Of a stretch of DNA of 41,910 bases, positions 1-7,948 are shown piece by piece. The notes beneath the pieces were generated by a model. That model worked only from the letters and a program-made list of their open reading frames with translations. It was not told the DNA's origin and ran no database searches. The number at the start of each line of letters is the position of its first letter. Position 1 is the first letter of the stretch. A program made the position numbers and the translations under genes. Origin of the DNA: CAYVLA01 sp964549615 [NCBI: uncultured Thermococci archaeon]. Lineage in GTDB: Archaea; CAYQAE01; CAYVLA01. The stretch spans positions 1-41,910 of the forward strand of contig CAZJVP010000045.1 of NCBI GenBank assembly GCA_964549615.1. Reading direction: 5' to 3'.

Positions 1-57
1 ACGGTGGGAAGTGGGGGCCCGCGCTCGTTGTCGGTCTCCAACCGGACCAGGCGACGC

Positions 58-1389
58 CTAGTAGGCCCCGATATCCGCTTTCATGAATTCCCTCATGACG
101 GCGGTGGCATAGCTTCCCTTCGGCAACCAAAAGGACAAGCAGAGCTCGGTCCCGCCGTCCTCGCCTTCGCTGGCACGACCCAAGGTGAGATCGTACACCG
201 GGCAGATCACGCTCCGGTATCCGCCCTTCGGGCTTACGTCCGGCAGCTGCCTGACGTAGAACGAGGAGAACGTGGCGTTCTCCCGTTTCATCACATCAAG
301 GATGTCTCGCGATAGTGGTCCCTCGGCCGGGGAGGCGTAGCCAACGACCGAGTAGACCAGTGTTGCCTTGCCTTCGGCCTTCAGCCGGATCGCATCGTCC
401 ACCGAGATCGAATCGCCAACCGCGAACCTCTCGGTCCCGACCTGCAGCACATCTCCCTGCCTGGGTTCTAGCGGACGGTTCGATCGTAACCTTGCGGAAA
501 GAGCCAGATTGAATATGTAGGATTGGTAGGCTCTGACGAACATTGACAGAAGGCCTCGGGGAATCCTCCTCAGGGCGCCAAGGAAGTCGCGAGGGTTGTC
601 CGCCAGGTGGGCGAGCATCCCTCTCTCGTACGTCAGGTCCTTCGGAAAGAGATTGAGGGCGGCCCGGAAGTCCTTCGTCTCCATGAGACGCAATCTCGCC
701 TCTATGGCCTCGGGCCTCTCCCCTCGGAAGGGCTTGCCTAGGTATTCCCAGACAGCCGACTCGAAATCGCCTCTCAGCAGGTGCTTGCCCACGATGTGCG
801 TGTTCGCCCTGACCGTGCCGAACCTCTGGTGCCCAAAGAAGTTGGGAACCCCGCCTTGAGCCGCTATCTCCGAGGCCGTTGCCTGCGCGGCGATGTCGGC
901 CTCCTCCGGTGAGAGTGGAATTTGGGTCACCCTGATTCTGAAGGAGTTGCCCCAATGCTCGCCGAGCCGGAGCGGGCGAGTCGTCCGAAAAGGCGTGTAG
1001 ACGCGCAGATGCCTCGAATGAGTCCGGACGTTGGTGGGGGAGAACGCCTCGACGCACACCAACTGGCACGTGATCGCGTTTGCGTCCTTCGTGCCGCAGT
1101 ATGTGAACCGCTTCTTGCTGATCCCAAACTCTCTTGAGAGCTCGGCGATAGCCTGGAAGAGGTCTATGCCCCTCTTTTCAAGGGCGAAGCAACAGTAGGT
1201 GCCCTGAACGTCTCTGCGGGCATGGTCGTGAAGACCGGAACCGATACGTACGACCGCCCCGTCCTGAAGCACCTCTTCCACGATGAAGTCCTCTATGCTT
1301 CGCCTCAGCCTGCCCTTCGTCCCCGGGCTCCTAGTGAGGTATCCTTCGATCCCGATCGTCTCTTCGCTCGGAGCAGAGATCTCCCTCAA
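58..1389 (-). CDS. truD: tRNA pseudouridine synthase TruD
   Basis: TruD isomerises U13 of tRNAs to pseudouridine in the cytoplasm. The 443-residue protein has the family signature GTKDANAITCQ, with the catalytic Asp at about residue 102. The motif NFFGHQRFG near the middle and the C-terminal region are also TruD-like, and the length fits archaeal TruD, which carries the inserted TRUD domain. The ATG start lies 4 bp after the pth2 stop codon, so the two genes are almost certainly co-transcribed. The order DUF1616, pth2, truD on the minus strand suggests one operon read from the promoter near 2183. Identification is by motif recognition and is confident. Nothing in the sequence suggests truncation. 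Confidence 0.95.
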   Translation of the reverse strand: MREISAPSEETIGIEGYLTRSPGTKGRLRRSIEDFIVEEVLQDGAVVRIGSGLHDHARRDVQGTYCCFALEKRGIDLFQAIAELSREFGISKKRFTYCGTKDANAITCQLVCVEAFSPTNVRTHSRHLRVYTPFRTTRPLRLGEHWGNSFRIRVTQIPLSPEEADIAAQATASEIAAQGGVPNFFGHQRFGTVRANTHIVGKHLLRGDFESAVWEYLGKPFRGERPEAIEARLRLMETKDFRAALNLFPKDLTYERGMLAHLADNPRDFLGALRRIPRGLLSMFVRAYQSYIFNLALSARLRSNRPLEPRQGDVLQVGTERFAVGDSISVDDAIRLKAEGKATLVYSVVGYASPAEGPLSRDILDVMKRENATFSSFYVRQLPDVSPKGGYRSVICPVYDLTLGRASEGEDGGTELCLSFWLPKGSYATAVMREFMKADIGAY

Positions 1390-1393
1390 GCCA

Positions 1394-1780
1394 TCACTTC
1401 AGGAGCGGGAGGTTGCCCGTCACCTTATCCATCTTTTTGGCTTTCTCGGGGCCAAGCCCCAGAGCGGTGAGCGACCCGGGCGGGATCTCGGTCAACCCGC
1501 GGTCCTCCACCAAGTAGCGAGCGATGCCGAGCTCGGCCGCCCTTTTGCCTATCGCAAGCAGCTGCTCCTTTGAACTGACGCCTACGACGATCTTTCGGCC
1601 CCCCTCGTCCAGCCACGCTCTCCATAGCGGCTCGTTCCTCCTACGAACCTCCTCCGCTGAACCGACCGACGCATGGCAGGCTTGGGCAACGAGCTTCCCC
1701 GTGCTCATCCCCAAGTCCGTCCGGATCACGATGACCTGCTTGTACTGGAAGGCCGCCCCCTCATCGTCGACGTGCGGCAA
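1394..1780 (-). CDS. pth2: Peptidyl-tRNA hydrolase, archaeal/eukaryotic type (Pth2)
   Basis: Pth2 cleaves peptidyl-tRNA released by stalled ribosomes and recycles the tRNA. The 128-residue protein shows the Pth2 core: YKQVIVIRTDLGMSTGK near the N-terminus, QACHAS, then KIVVGVSSKEQL and LVEDRGLTEIPPGSLTALGLGP. These cover the conserved Lys, Asp and Thr positions of the family. The start is a TTG at 1780, with a GGTGAT Shine-Dalgarno-like stretch just upstream. The Pth2 fold begins about 12 residues in, so the first residues are a short extension. The gene lies 15 bp after the DUF1616 gene and 4 bp before truD, consistent with an operon for RNA housekeeping. Confidence 0.93.
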   Translation of the reverse strand: MPHVDDEGAAFQYKQVIVIRTDLGMSTGKLVAQACHASVGSAEEVRRRNEPLWRAWLDEGGRKIVVGVSSKEQLLAIGKRAAELGIARYLVEDRGLTEIPPGSLTALGLGPEKAKKMDKVTGNLPLLK

Positions 1781-1795
1781 CGTATCACCCTGACC

Positions 1796-2155
1796 TCACC
1801 GCGTGCGCCTGTAGAAACCGATCGCGGTGAAGACGCCGCTTATGGCGGCCAGGGAGATAACGATCTGGCCGAGGCTGAGCCCCGCGGGCGTGTAGTTCAG
1901 GAGGAGTCCGTCGAAGACCACGAGGCAGATGCTGAGGCCAACGCTCAGAGCGATCCGCTCGATCTCGTCGATCTCGTCGTCGTTGAAGAGCGCATAGACC
2001 ATGGCGAAGCCGGGAATGAAAAGGACGAGCAATATGCCGAGAACTACCCTGGCCGCGGCGGGAACCAACAGGAACCCTAGGATGATGGCCACGGGCACCG
2101 CGGCGAGGATGAAGGTGGGCATGCCACGATCCTGAGCGACGTCCTCAAGCGCCAT
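1796..2155 (-). CDS. DUF1616-like membrane protein
   Basis: This is a 119-residue protein with about three or four hydrophobic segments. The sequence VLGILLVLFIPGFAMVYALF, followed by DEIDEIERIALSVGLSI and LLLNYTPAGL, resembles the conserved part of DUF1616. That family consists of archaeal membrane proteins of unknown function, often near cell-surface or glycosylation genes. Only the DUF1616 core is present; many relatives carry a long extracellular domain that is absent here. The ATG has no convincing Shine-Dalgarno sequence and lies about 28 bp from the TATA box centred at 2183, which suggests a leaderless transcript. It heads the pth2-truD operon. Family assignment is from pattern memory and no function can be given. 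Confidence 0.7.
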   Translation of the reverse strand: MALEDVAQDRGMPTFILAAVPVAIILGFLLVPAAARVVLGILLVLFIPGFAMVYALFNDDEIDEIERIALSVGLSICLVVFDGLLLNYTPAGLSLGQIVISLAAISGVFTAIGFYRRTR

Positions 2156-2179
2156 CCTAGCGGCGGGTCGGTCACATAC

Positions 2180-2187
2180 TTATATAA
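2180..2187. promoter_or_regulatory. Palindromic TATA box shared by divergent genes
   Basis: TTATATAA is a perfect palindrome in the 50-bp gap between the DUF1616 gene (minus, starts 2155) and the geranylgeranyl reductase gene (plus, starts 2206). Its centre is about 28 bp from one start codon and 22 bp from the other. This matches the usual archaeal TATA-to-start spacing for leaderless transcripts in both directions. A purine/A-rich BRE-like stretch (CGAAAG) precedes the box only in the minus direction, which may favour DUF1616-pth2-truD. Confidence 0.7.
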
Positions 2188-2205
2188 CGCTTTCGATCGC
2201 GACCC

Positions 2206-3387
2206 ATGGAAGGCGGCGCATGCGACGTCGCCATCGCCGGAGGGGGCCCCGCTGGAACCAGCTTGGCGATGTGTCTTGCGATGAAAGGCTTCGACGTGCG
2301 CCTCTTCGAGGAACACCCATCCTTGGGATCTCCCAGCCACTGCGCGGGACTGGTCGGACCTGGCATGGCCATCCTTCCACAGATAGGACGTCTGATCAAA
2401 GAGTCCACCCTGAACGCTGTGCGTGGCGCAGTCTTCGTCTCGCCCAATGGCACGAAGTTCTCCGTCGAGGGCGCCCCCGGCTCCGCCTTGGTCCTGGACA
2501 GGAGGCTTTTCGATCGTCGCCTGGGCGAAGAAGCGGCAAGGTGCGGAGCGGTCATCAGTCTCAGGTCGAAGGTCTGCGGCATCGCGGACCACGGGATTGC
2601 GGTCGCGGCAGAGGAAGGCAGGAAGGAGCTCCAACCTAGGGTCCTGGTCGGCGCCACGGGCTCCAAGTTCGCCGTGGCTTCCATGCTCGGGGCACGGCAG
2701 GGCAACGTGATACCGGGGATTCAGTTCGAGGTCGCCAAGCTCCGCATCGACCAGGAGATGGTGTATCTCTATTTCGGGAAGGAGATCTCGGACAGCCTTT
2801 TCTGCTGGGTCATTCCCCTGGATTCGAGCACCGCCAGGATCGGAATCTGCGCGAGAAGGGCAGCCAGGCAACGCCTCGAGCGCGTGGTTGAAACCCGGAT
2901 CAGCCAGGAGTTCGGGAAGGGCAAGATAACGGACGTGACCACCGGCGCGATCGTCTACGGCCTGCGTGACCGAACCGTCTGGGGAAACGTGGTTCTGGTT
3001 GGCGACGAGGCCCTTCAGACCAAGCCCTCCACCGGAGGCGGAATACATTTTTCGATCATCTGCTCCGGCATCGCCGCCAGGTGCATTGCGGAACACCTGA
3101 CAGCTGGGAGCGATCTCCGACGCTATGAATCTGCGTGGAGGAAAGTGCTGGAAAAGGAGATACGTTTCGGCCTCATGGCTAGGAGATTCTTCGAGGGCCT
3201 CCAGGATGCGGAGATGAACAAGCTTTTCGCAGCCGTCCTGCCGCGGGACATGCAGCTACTTGCCGGGTCGGATTTTGACCGGCACTCCACCGTCGGAAGG
3301 GCCCTTCCCAGATTCTTGCCTAGGATGGTCAGGCACCTCGGCATGGGCAGGCTGCTTGCCCTGTCTGCCAAAGCGTTGCTCGGGTGA
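2206..3387 (+). CDS. Geranylgeranyl reductase family flavoprotein
   Basis: Members of this family use FAD to saturate the geranylgeranyl chains of archaeal ether lipids, or chains of related prenyl compounds. The 393-residue protein starts with a Rossmann dinucleotide-binding motif (AIAGGGPAG, residues about 10-17) and an acidic residue at the end of the second strand (RLFEEH). A conserved cysteine follows in SHCAGLVG. The second FAD motif, VVLVGDEALQTKPSTGGGIHF, is typical of archaeal lipid reductases. No Shine-Dalgarno sequence precedes the ATG and the TATA box lies about 22 bp upstream, so the mRNA is probably leaderless. Together with CarS, GGPP synthase and Tes in this window it supplies the ether-lipid pathway. 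The exact substrate, bulk lipid or quinone, cannot be decided from sequence. Confidence 0.88.
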   Translation: MEGGACDVAIAGGGPAGTSLAMCLAMKGFDVRLFEEHPSLGSPSHCAGLVGPGMAILPQIGRLIKESTLNAVRGAVFVSPNGTKFSVEGAPGSALVLDRRLFDRRLGEEAARCGAVISLRSKVCGIADHGIAVAAEEGRKELQPRVLVGATGSKFAVASMLGARQGNVIPGIQFEVAKLRIDQEMVYLYFGKEISDSLFCWVIPLDSSTARIGICARRAARQRLERVVETRISQEFGKGKITDVTTGAIVYGLRDRTVWGNVVLVGDEALQTKPSTGGGIHFSIICSGIAARCIAEHLTAGSDLRRYESAWRKVLEKEIRFGLMARRFFEGLQDAEMNKLFAAVLPRDMQLLAGSDFDRHSTVGRALPRFLPRMVRHLGMGRLLALSAKALLG

Positions 3388-3471
3388 TCGTGTCAAGCTG
3401 CGTCCAAGGCCACCCGACGCCTGCAAACACCTTTAAGACGAATCGCCTCCCAGCCTGCAGCGGGCGAAGGC

Positions 3472-4659
3472 TTGAAGCTAATCAAGGACCCCATCCACGG
3501 CGACGTCGCACTCGGCGAGGATGACCTGAGGCTTCTCGATCTGCCAGCGTTACAGAGGCTCCGGAGGATAAAGCAGATCGGGCTGGGTGATCTAGTCTAC
3601 CCTGGCGCGAACCACACCAGGTTTGAGCATTCCCTCGGAACGATGCATATCGCGGGCGAGCTGGGCCAGAGAATGGGCCTTGGGCTGGAGGATCAAAGGA
3701 AGATGCGGGTTGCAGCGCTCCTTCACGATGTGGGTCACGGTCCTTTCTCCCATACGTCCGAGAAGTTCGCAGTCGCTGCCTCGCAGATCGACCATTCGCA
3801 ACTCACCAGGAAACGCATTCTCTGCGGCGCGATAGCGGAGACGCTGGAATCGATCGGAATCGACCCCAAAGAGACCGCAGACACCGCCACCACCGAGAAG
3901 AGCGAGCTCGGGCGCATCCTGCAGTCGCAAATCGGGGTGGACCGGATGGACTACCTGATGAGGGATGCCCATTACACTGGGGTCGCCTACGGGGTGATCG
4001 ACTACGAACGCATCATGAGCACGCTTGTCTTCCATCGCGGCGAGGTGGTGATAAAGGAGAAAGGGATACAGGCAGCGGAATCCCTGCTCGTGGCCCGGTT
4101 CCTGATGTACCCTGCGGTTTATCTGCACCACGTCTGTAGGATAGCCGATGCAATGATGCTGAGAGCCCTAGAGGAGCTCAGAAAGAGTGGAGTCTCGGTG
4201 GAACGGATCATGGAGATGGACGACCTGTCGCTCATAACCGAGCTCAAGGAGAAGGATGGAATCCCCCACGACTTCGCTGTCAGGATACTTAACAGAGACC
4301 TTTACAAGAGAGCGGTGTACACGTCCTCGGCCGAGGTCGGGGACCTGAACGCGGTACTGGAGATGTCAGGGCATCGGGACGAGGTTAGGAAGCTAGAGGA
4401 CGAGGTTGCCGAGTCGGCGGACCTTGTGCCGGGATCCGTCCTAGTGGACATCCAACCAAAACCGTCCCTCGACGAAGTGAGGATAAAGGTCCTGTGCGAC
4501 GGCGCGGTGGAACTGCTGGAAGAGAGGTCGGCGCTTGTCAGATCATTGACCGATGCGCAGTGGGACTACTGGAGGTTCGGGGTCTACTGCGCGAGGGAGA
4601 ATCTGGAGAAGGTCAAGAGGGTGTGCGAGAGATATGGATGGCGAGGAATCCAGAAATAG
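3472..4659 (+). CDS. HD-domain phosphohydrolase (SAMHD1/dGTPase-like)
   Basis: This 395-residue protein belongs to the HD superfamily of metal-dependent phosphohydrolases, close to the group that includes SAMHD1 and bacterial dNTP triphosphohydrolases. The expected metal ligands are visible: RFEH (His about 53), LLHDVGHGPFSH (His-Asp about 85-86), and the distal Asp in GVDRMDYLMRD (about 157). The N-terminal KLIKDPIHGDV is also typical. A dNTPase or related nucleotide phosphohydrolase activity is inferred; the substrate is not known. The start is a TTG with no strong Shine-Dalgarno sequence. A weak TATA-like ACCTTTAAGAC lies about 37 bp upstream. The last codons overlap the ubiX start by 26 bp, indicating translational coupling. 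Confidence 0.85.
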   Translation: MKLIKDPIHGDVALGEDDLRLLDLPALQRLRRIKQIGLGDLVYPGANHTRFEHSLGTMHIAGELGQRMGLGLEDQRKMRVAALLHDVGHGPFSHTSEKFAVAASQIDHSQLTRKRILCGAIAETLESIGIDPKETADTATTEKSELGRILQSQIGVDRMDYLMRDAHYTGVAYGVIDYERIMSTLVFHRGEVVIKEKGIQAAESLLVARFLMYPAVYLHHVCRIADAMMLRALEELRKSGVSVERIMEMDDLSLITELKEKDGIPHDFAVRILNRDLYKRAVYTSSAEVGDLNAVLEMSGHRDEVRKLEDEVAESADLVPGSVLVDIQPKPSLDEVRIKVLCDGAVELLEERSALVRSLTDAQWDYWRFGVYCARENLEKVKRVCERYGWRGIQK

Positions 4660-5257
4660 GATCGTCGTTGGTATGACGGGCGCGTCCGGGGCGGCCTACG
4701 GGTACGAACTCGTGAAGGCCCTGCACGAGCGCGGAAGGGAGGTGCACTTGATAGTCTCGCCAAGGGGCGAGGAGATCCTCTCCCTAGAGCTGGGCATACC
4801 AAAGGCCAAACTCGCCAAGCTTGCATATAGGCTGTATGCAAACGACGAGATGACCTCCCCCCTTTCTTCAGGATCGTTCGTGTTCGACTCAATGGTCATC
4901 GCGCCTTGCAGCATGCGAACCCTAGCTTCCATCGCGTCGGGCAGCTCGGACGCCCTCATACCACGGGTCGCAGAGGTTTGCCTGAAAGAGCGGAGACGCC
5001 TGATCTTGGTTCCGCGAGAAACTCCGATCAGCCTCATCCACATAAGGAACATGGAAACGCTGGCTTTAAGCGGCGCGACGATCCTGCCGGCCATGCCCGC
5101 CTTCTACCCCCGTCCCGAGACGGTGCAGGACATGGTCCGGTTCGTTGTGGGAAAGATACTCGATCAACTTGGGATCGATCACAGCCTCTTCACCCGGTGG
5201 GCCGGTGACCCCCGCAAACCGGGCAGGCCGGGTTCCTGCGTATCTCGATCTCCCTGA
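4634..5257 (+). CDS. ubiX: UbiX-family flavin prenyltransferase
   Basis: UbiX attaches a dimethylallyl group to reduced FMN to make the prenylated FMN used by UbiD decarboxylases. The protein begins IVVGMTGASGAAYGYELVKAL, the flavin-binding signature. It also has SSGSFVFDSMVIAPCSMRTL and LVPRETPISLIHIRNM, both diagnostic. The reading frame is open further upstream, but homology starts right after the ATG at 4634, giving 207 residues. The usual C-terminal end (LFTRWAG) is followed by about 15 extra residues that run antisense into the last codons of the ThiF-like gene. No UbiD partner is in the window. Confidence 0.92.
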   Translation: MDGEESRNRIVVGMTGASGAAYGYELVKALHERGREVHLIVSPRGEEILSLELGIPKAKLAKLAYRLYANDEMTSPLSSGSFVFDSMVIAPCSMRTLASIASGSSDALIPRVAEVCLKERRRLILVPRETPISLIHIRNMETLALSGATILPAMPAFYPRPETVQDMVRFVVGKILDQLGIDHSLFTRWAGDPRKPGRPGSCVSRSP

Positions 5258-5936
5258 ACGTCAAATCCTCGCCATCGAAGACGAGCATCCTTCCCAGGAG
5301 CAGATTTCCCAGCCCGAGGATGTACTTCGCTGCCTCTAGAGCCTGAACCGAGCCGACCAAGAAAGGCACCGGGCCGGCGACCGGGAAGACGCCTGGTTTC
5401 GGGGCGGACTGGTATATGCACCTTAGGCAGGGCGACTTCCCCGGAAGGACGGTCGTCGCCCGGCCCTCAAGGCCGTAGACGCTTCCGTGGAAGAACGGGA
5501 TTCCCCTCTCCACCGCCTCTCGATTAAGGAGATACCGCGCCTCAAAGTTGTCCAGCCCGTCCACGATTCCGTCCGTCCCACGTAGCAGGTCGTCTACCGT
5601 CTGGTCGTTGATTTCGGCTTGGAGAGCCTCGGTCCGGATGCTGGAGTTCATGGCCAAAAGCTTGGCGTGCGCGGACTGCGATTTCGGGCATCCCACATCC
5701 CTTTCCCAGTGCAGCATCTGTCTGTTCAGATTGGACAGTTCCACCACGTCCCTGTCCACGATCCTCAGCCGGCCGACGCCCATTGATGCCAAGAGGACGG
5801 CAGAACAACTTCCTAGGCCGCCCGCGCCGGCTATGAGCAAAGATGCCCTGGAGAGTCTCCTCTGCCCGCGGCGTCCCCATCCCGGGATCCTCATCTGCCG
5901 GTCGTATCTCTCGTCCTCTGTGCCCACCGTGCCCAC
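5190..5936 (-). CDS. ThiF/MoeB-family E1-like adenylyltransferase
   Basis: E1-like enzymes adenylate the C-terminal glycine of small sulfur carriers (ThiS, MoaD, SAMPs) for thiamine, molybdopterin or tRNA thiolation. The 248-residue protein opens with ERYDRQMRIPGWGRRGQRRL, has an ATP-binding GAGGLGS (about 37-43), and the catalytic NLNRQ followed by K-S-H/A residues. Two CxxC pairs (CLRC mid-protein and CPVC at 238-241) form the structural zinc site. The start is GTG at 5936, with a second in-frame GTG at 5927. Its final 68 bp overlap the end of ubiX on the other strand. Which sulfur carrier it serves cannot be told; none is encoded nearby. Confidence 0.9.
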   Translation of the reverse strand: MGTVGTEDERYDRQMRIPGWGRRGQRRLSRASLLIAGAGGLGSCSAVLLASMGVGRLRIVDRDVVELSNLNRQMLHWERDVGCPKSQSAHAKLLAMNSSIRTEALQAEINDQTVDDLLRGTDGIVDGLDNFEARYLLNREAVERGIPFFHGSVYGLEGRATTVLPGKSPCLRCIYQSAPKPGVFPVAGPVPFLVGSVQALEAAKYILGLGNLLLGRMLVFDGEDLTFREIEIRRNPACPVCGGHRPTG

Positions 5937-5942
5937 CAGCTG

Positions 5943-5957
5943 TTCCCTTCAAGGGAA
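5943..5957 (-). promoter_or_regulatory. Inverted repeat covering the ribosome-binding site of the ThiF-like gene
   Basis: TTCCCTTCAAGGGAA reads as two 7-base complementary arms around one base. On the minus strand the downstream arm, GAAGGGAA, is the only Shine-Dalgarno-like stretch before the GTG at 5936. The repeat could fold in RNA and mask the ribosome-binding site, or act as a DNA operator. One of five similar cases in the window. Confidence 0.4.
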
Positions 5958-6030
5958 GGAATCCGGAGCTTCGCGAAACCCTAAAGACCATCCTCCCCTT
6001 CGGCATGCCTTCGACCGTGCTACGCCGGAA

Positions 6031-6040
6031 ATACTTAAAA
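6031..6040 (+). promoter_or_regulatory. TATA-like promoter for the KH-domain gene
   Basis: ATACTTAAAA lies about 80 bp upstream of the ATG at 6115. With the usual 25-27 bp spacing, transcription would begin near 6062 and leave a leader of about 50 nt. That leader contains the hairpin at 6080-6105. Confidence 0.45.
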
Positions 6041-6079
6041 GTGTCAGCGCGGCGAGATAGCCTGACTTCTGATAGTCCG

Positions 6080-6105
6080 CCTTCCTGGAAAATCACCCGG
6101 GAAGG
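6080..6105 (+). promoter_or_regulatory. Leader hairpin pairing the Shine-Dalgarno sequence of the KH-domain gene
   Basis: CCTTCCTGG (6080-6088) pairs with CCGGGAAGG (6097-6105) through nine base pairs including one G-T wobble, with an 8-nt loop. The 3' arm overlaps the Shine-Dalgarno stretch AAGGAG (6102-6107) just before the ATG at 6115. The fold would limit ribosome access; RNA-binding by the encoded KH protein is a conceivable autoregulatory partner, which is inference. Confidence 0.5.
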
Positions 6106-6114
6106 AGATGCGTT

Positions 6115-6621
6115 ATGAAGACTCCAATCTGCGAGGTCTGTCTGAAAAGCGGCATTCTATGCCCGGGGTGTCAGCAGAAGCTCGACAAGGGCGAGGTCAG
6201 CGAACTTGACGTTAAGATTGCGAGGGCGCTGCATAAGGCCTCCGCGAGGAACAAGGAGGTCAAGGACGTAAGGTTCGATAAGTCCATCGTCATCGGCGAC
6301 CTGGCGATCCTGCTCACAGACAAGAAGGACGTCCCCGTGCTGATGGGCAAGGGGGGAAAGGTCCTGAAAGCGATATCCAATCAGATCAAGATGAACGTGA
6401 GGGTGCTGGGCGACTTGAAGGACCCAAGGTCCGTCGCGGATGATCTCATCCGCCCCGCGCGACTGCTGGGGGTAAACACTGTCTTCGCCGTCGATGGGAC
6501 CAAGAGGTACAAGATAAGGATCGCGAAAGAAGACTCGCAGAAGGTTCCCCTCAGCCTTGCTGATCTTCAGGCACTGATCGCCCGCCTAACAGGGCAAGAG
6601 GTCTCGGTCGTCTTCGAGTAG
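6115..6621 (+). CDS. NusA-like KH-domain protein with N-terminal zinc finger
   Basis: This 168-residue protein starts with CEVCLKSGILCPGC, a four-cysteine zinc-binding motif. A NusA-type KH region follows, with the GxxG-type loop in VLMGKGGKVLKAISNQI (residues about 77-93) and then NVRVLGDL. It resembles archaeal NusA-related proteins annotated as transcription elongation factors, though these lack the bacterial S1 and polymerase-binding parts. A role in RNA binding during transcription or ribosome assembly is inferred. The ATG has a good Shine-Dalgarno sequence (AAGGAG) that lies inside a leader hairpin. The stop codon is directly followed by the aspS start, so the two are co-transcribed. 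Confidence 0.82.
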   Translation: MKTPICEVCLKSGILCPGCQQKLDKGEVSELDVKIARALHKASARNKEVKDVRFDKSIVIGDLAILLTDKKDVPVLMGKGGKVLKAISNQIKMNVRVLGDLKDPRSVADDLIRPARLLGVNTVFAVDGTKRYKIRIAKEDSQKVPLSLADLQALIARLTGQEVSVVFE

Positions 6622-6622
6622 A

Positions 6623-7936
6623 ATGCCGGAGTTGGTCGGTTTGGAGGCACCCCTCGAGAGAACCTACTCATCGAACCTTCCCGACGCTGTGGGGAAAGAG
6701 GTTCTAATGAGGGGATGGTTGCTTCGAAAGAGGGACCTAGGTGGCATAAGGTTCATCCTGGTGAGAGACAGGGATGGAATCTTTCAGGTCACGGCCGCGA
6801 AGCAAAAGTCCGACCCAGAGCTCTTCCGCGCCATGGATTCCATTCCGCTTGAGTCCGTCGTCGAGATCACGGGGATCGCCAAGGAGATGAAACAGGCCCC
6901 GGGCGGCGTGGAGGTCGTGCCGAACAGGGTCACGATCGTCTCTCGCTCCGAATCCCCCCTGCCCCTGGACGTGACAGAGAAGGTTGGCGCTGACATAGAT
7001 ACGAGGCTTGATAACCGGGTCGTTGACCTCAGGCGGATCAGCACGAGGGCCTTGTTCTTGCTCAGATCCCGGGTTCTGAAATACATTCGGCAGTTCTTCG
7101 ACGACGAGGGCTACGTCGAGATCCACACGCCCAAGATCATAGCCTCGGCGTCCGAGGGCGGCACGGAGTTGTTCCCAATAGCGTACTTCGAGAGGGAGGC
7201 TTTCTTGGCCCAAAGCCCCCAGCTGTACAAGGAGCAGCTGGTCCCCGTCTTCGAGAAGGTCTGGGAGATAGGCCCGATCTTTAGGGCGGAGAGCCACAAC
7301 ACCACGCGCCACCTGAACGAATCCATTTCCATCGACATAGAGCAGGCATTCGCCACGTGCCCCGATGTTATGGACGTCGCCCAACGGCTGCTAGAAAGGG
7401 TGGTCAGCAGGCTACTCCGGGACGACAGGGACCTCCTTGCCACCGCGGGGGCCAGGCTAAGGCCACTTTCCTTGCCCTTCCCCGTCCTCACCTACGAGGA
7501 GGCCATCGAGATTGCTTCAAGGAAAGGGGCCAAGATCAAGTGGGGAGAGGACATAGGCACGGTGGCGGCCAAGAAGATCGGAGCACAGGTCAAGAAACCC
7601 TACTTCGTGGTCGACTGGCCCGATGAGCTTAAGCCCTTCTACATCCAGCCAAAAGGTGACGGGCTGTCCCACGGCTTCGACCTGATGTGGAAGCACATCG
7701 AGCTCGCCTCCGGCGGGCAGCGCGTCCACGACAAGGAGCTCTTGGAGAGGCGCCTGAAGGACAGGGGGCTTGACCCGCGGGACTTTGACTACCACCTTCG
7801 GGCCTTCAGGTATGGGATGCCACCCCACTCCGGCTGGGCCATCGGAGTCGAGCGTCTCATGATGGTCCTGACCGGGAAGAGCAACATAAGGGAGGTCTGT
7901 CTCTTTCCGCGAGACCGCCTCCGACTAGTGCCGTAA
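6623..7936 (+). CDS. aspS: Aspartyl-tRNA synthetase, archaeal type, probably non-discriminating
   Basis: This class II synthetase charges tRNA-Asp and, in many archaea, also tRNA-Asn. The 437-residue protein has the N-terminal OB-fold anticodon domain (RGWLLRKRDLGGIRF). Motif 1 lies around VEIHTPKIIASASEGG, motif 2 is FRAESHNTTRHLNE, and motif 3 is GWAIGVERLMMVL followed by LFPRDRLRLVP. At the site equivalent to Lys85 of the discriminating Thermococcus enzyme there is a Pro (QAPGGVE), the residue reported for non-discriminating forms. The Trp26 position is Leu here. The enzyme therefore probably also makes Asp-tRNA-Asn, which needs GatCAB elsewhere in the genome. The start ATG sits 1 bp after the KH gene, with no clear Shine-Dalgarno sequence of its own, suggesting coupled translation. 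Confidence 0.96.
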   Translation: MPELVGLEAPLERTYSSNLPDAVGKEVLMRGWLLRKRDLGGIRFILVRDRDGIFQVTAAKQKSDPELFRAMDSIPLESVVEITGIAKEMKQAPGGVEVVPNRVTIVSRSESPLPLDVTEKVGADIDTRLDNRVVDLRRISTRALFLLRSRVLKYIRQFFDDEGYVEIHTPKIIASASEGGTELFPIAYFEREAFLAQSPQLYKEQLVPVFEKVWEIGPIFRAESHNTTRHLNESISIDIEQAFATCPDVMDVAQRLLERVVSRLLRDDRDLLATAGARLRPLSLPFPVLTYEEAIEIASRKGAKIKWGEDIGTVAAKKIGAQVKKPYFVVDWPDELKPFYIQPKGDGLSHGFDLMWKHIELASGGQRVHDKELLERRLKDRGLDPRDFDYHLRAFRYGMPPHSGWAIGVERLMMVLTGKSNIREVCLFPRDRLRLVP

Positions 7937-7948
7937 GACTTGATCCAG

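Noticed and set aside
1-57. Possible gene start (TTG at 41, minus strand) at the left edge
   Set aside because: Only 13 codons are visible, without a ribosome-binding site or similarity; not enough to support a feature.
2077-3096. 339-codon open frame on the minus strand
   Set aside because: It lies opposite the geranylgeranyl reductase gene and shows no recognisable domain; a GC-rich antisense shadow.
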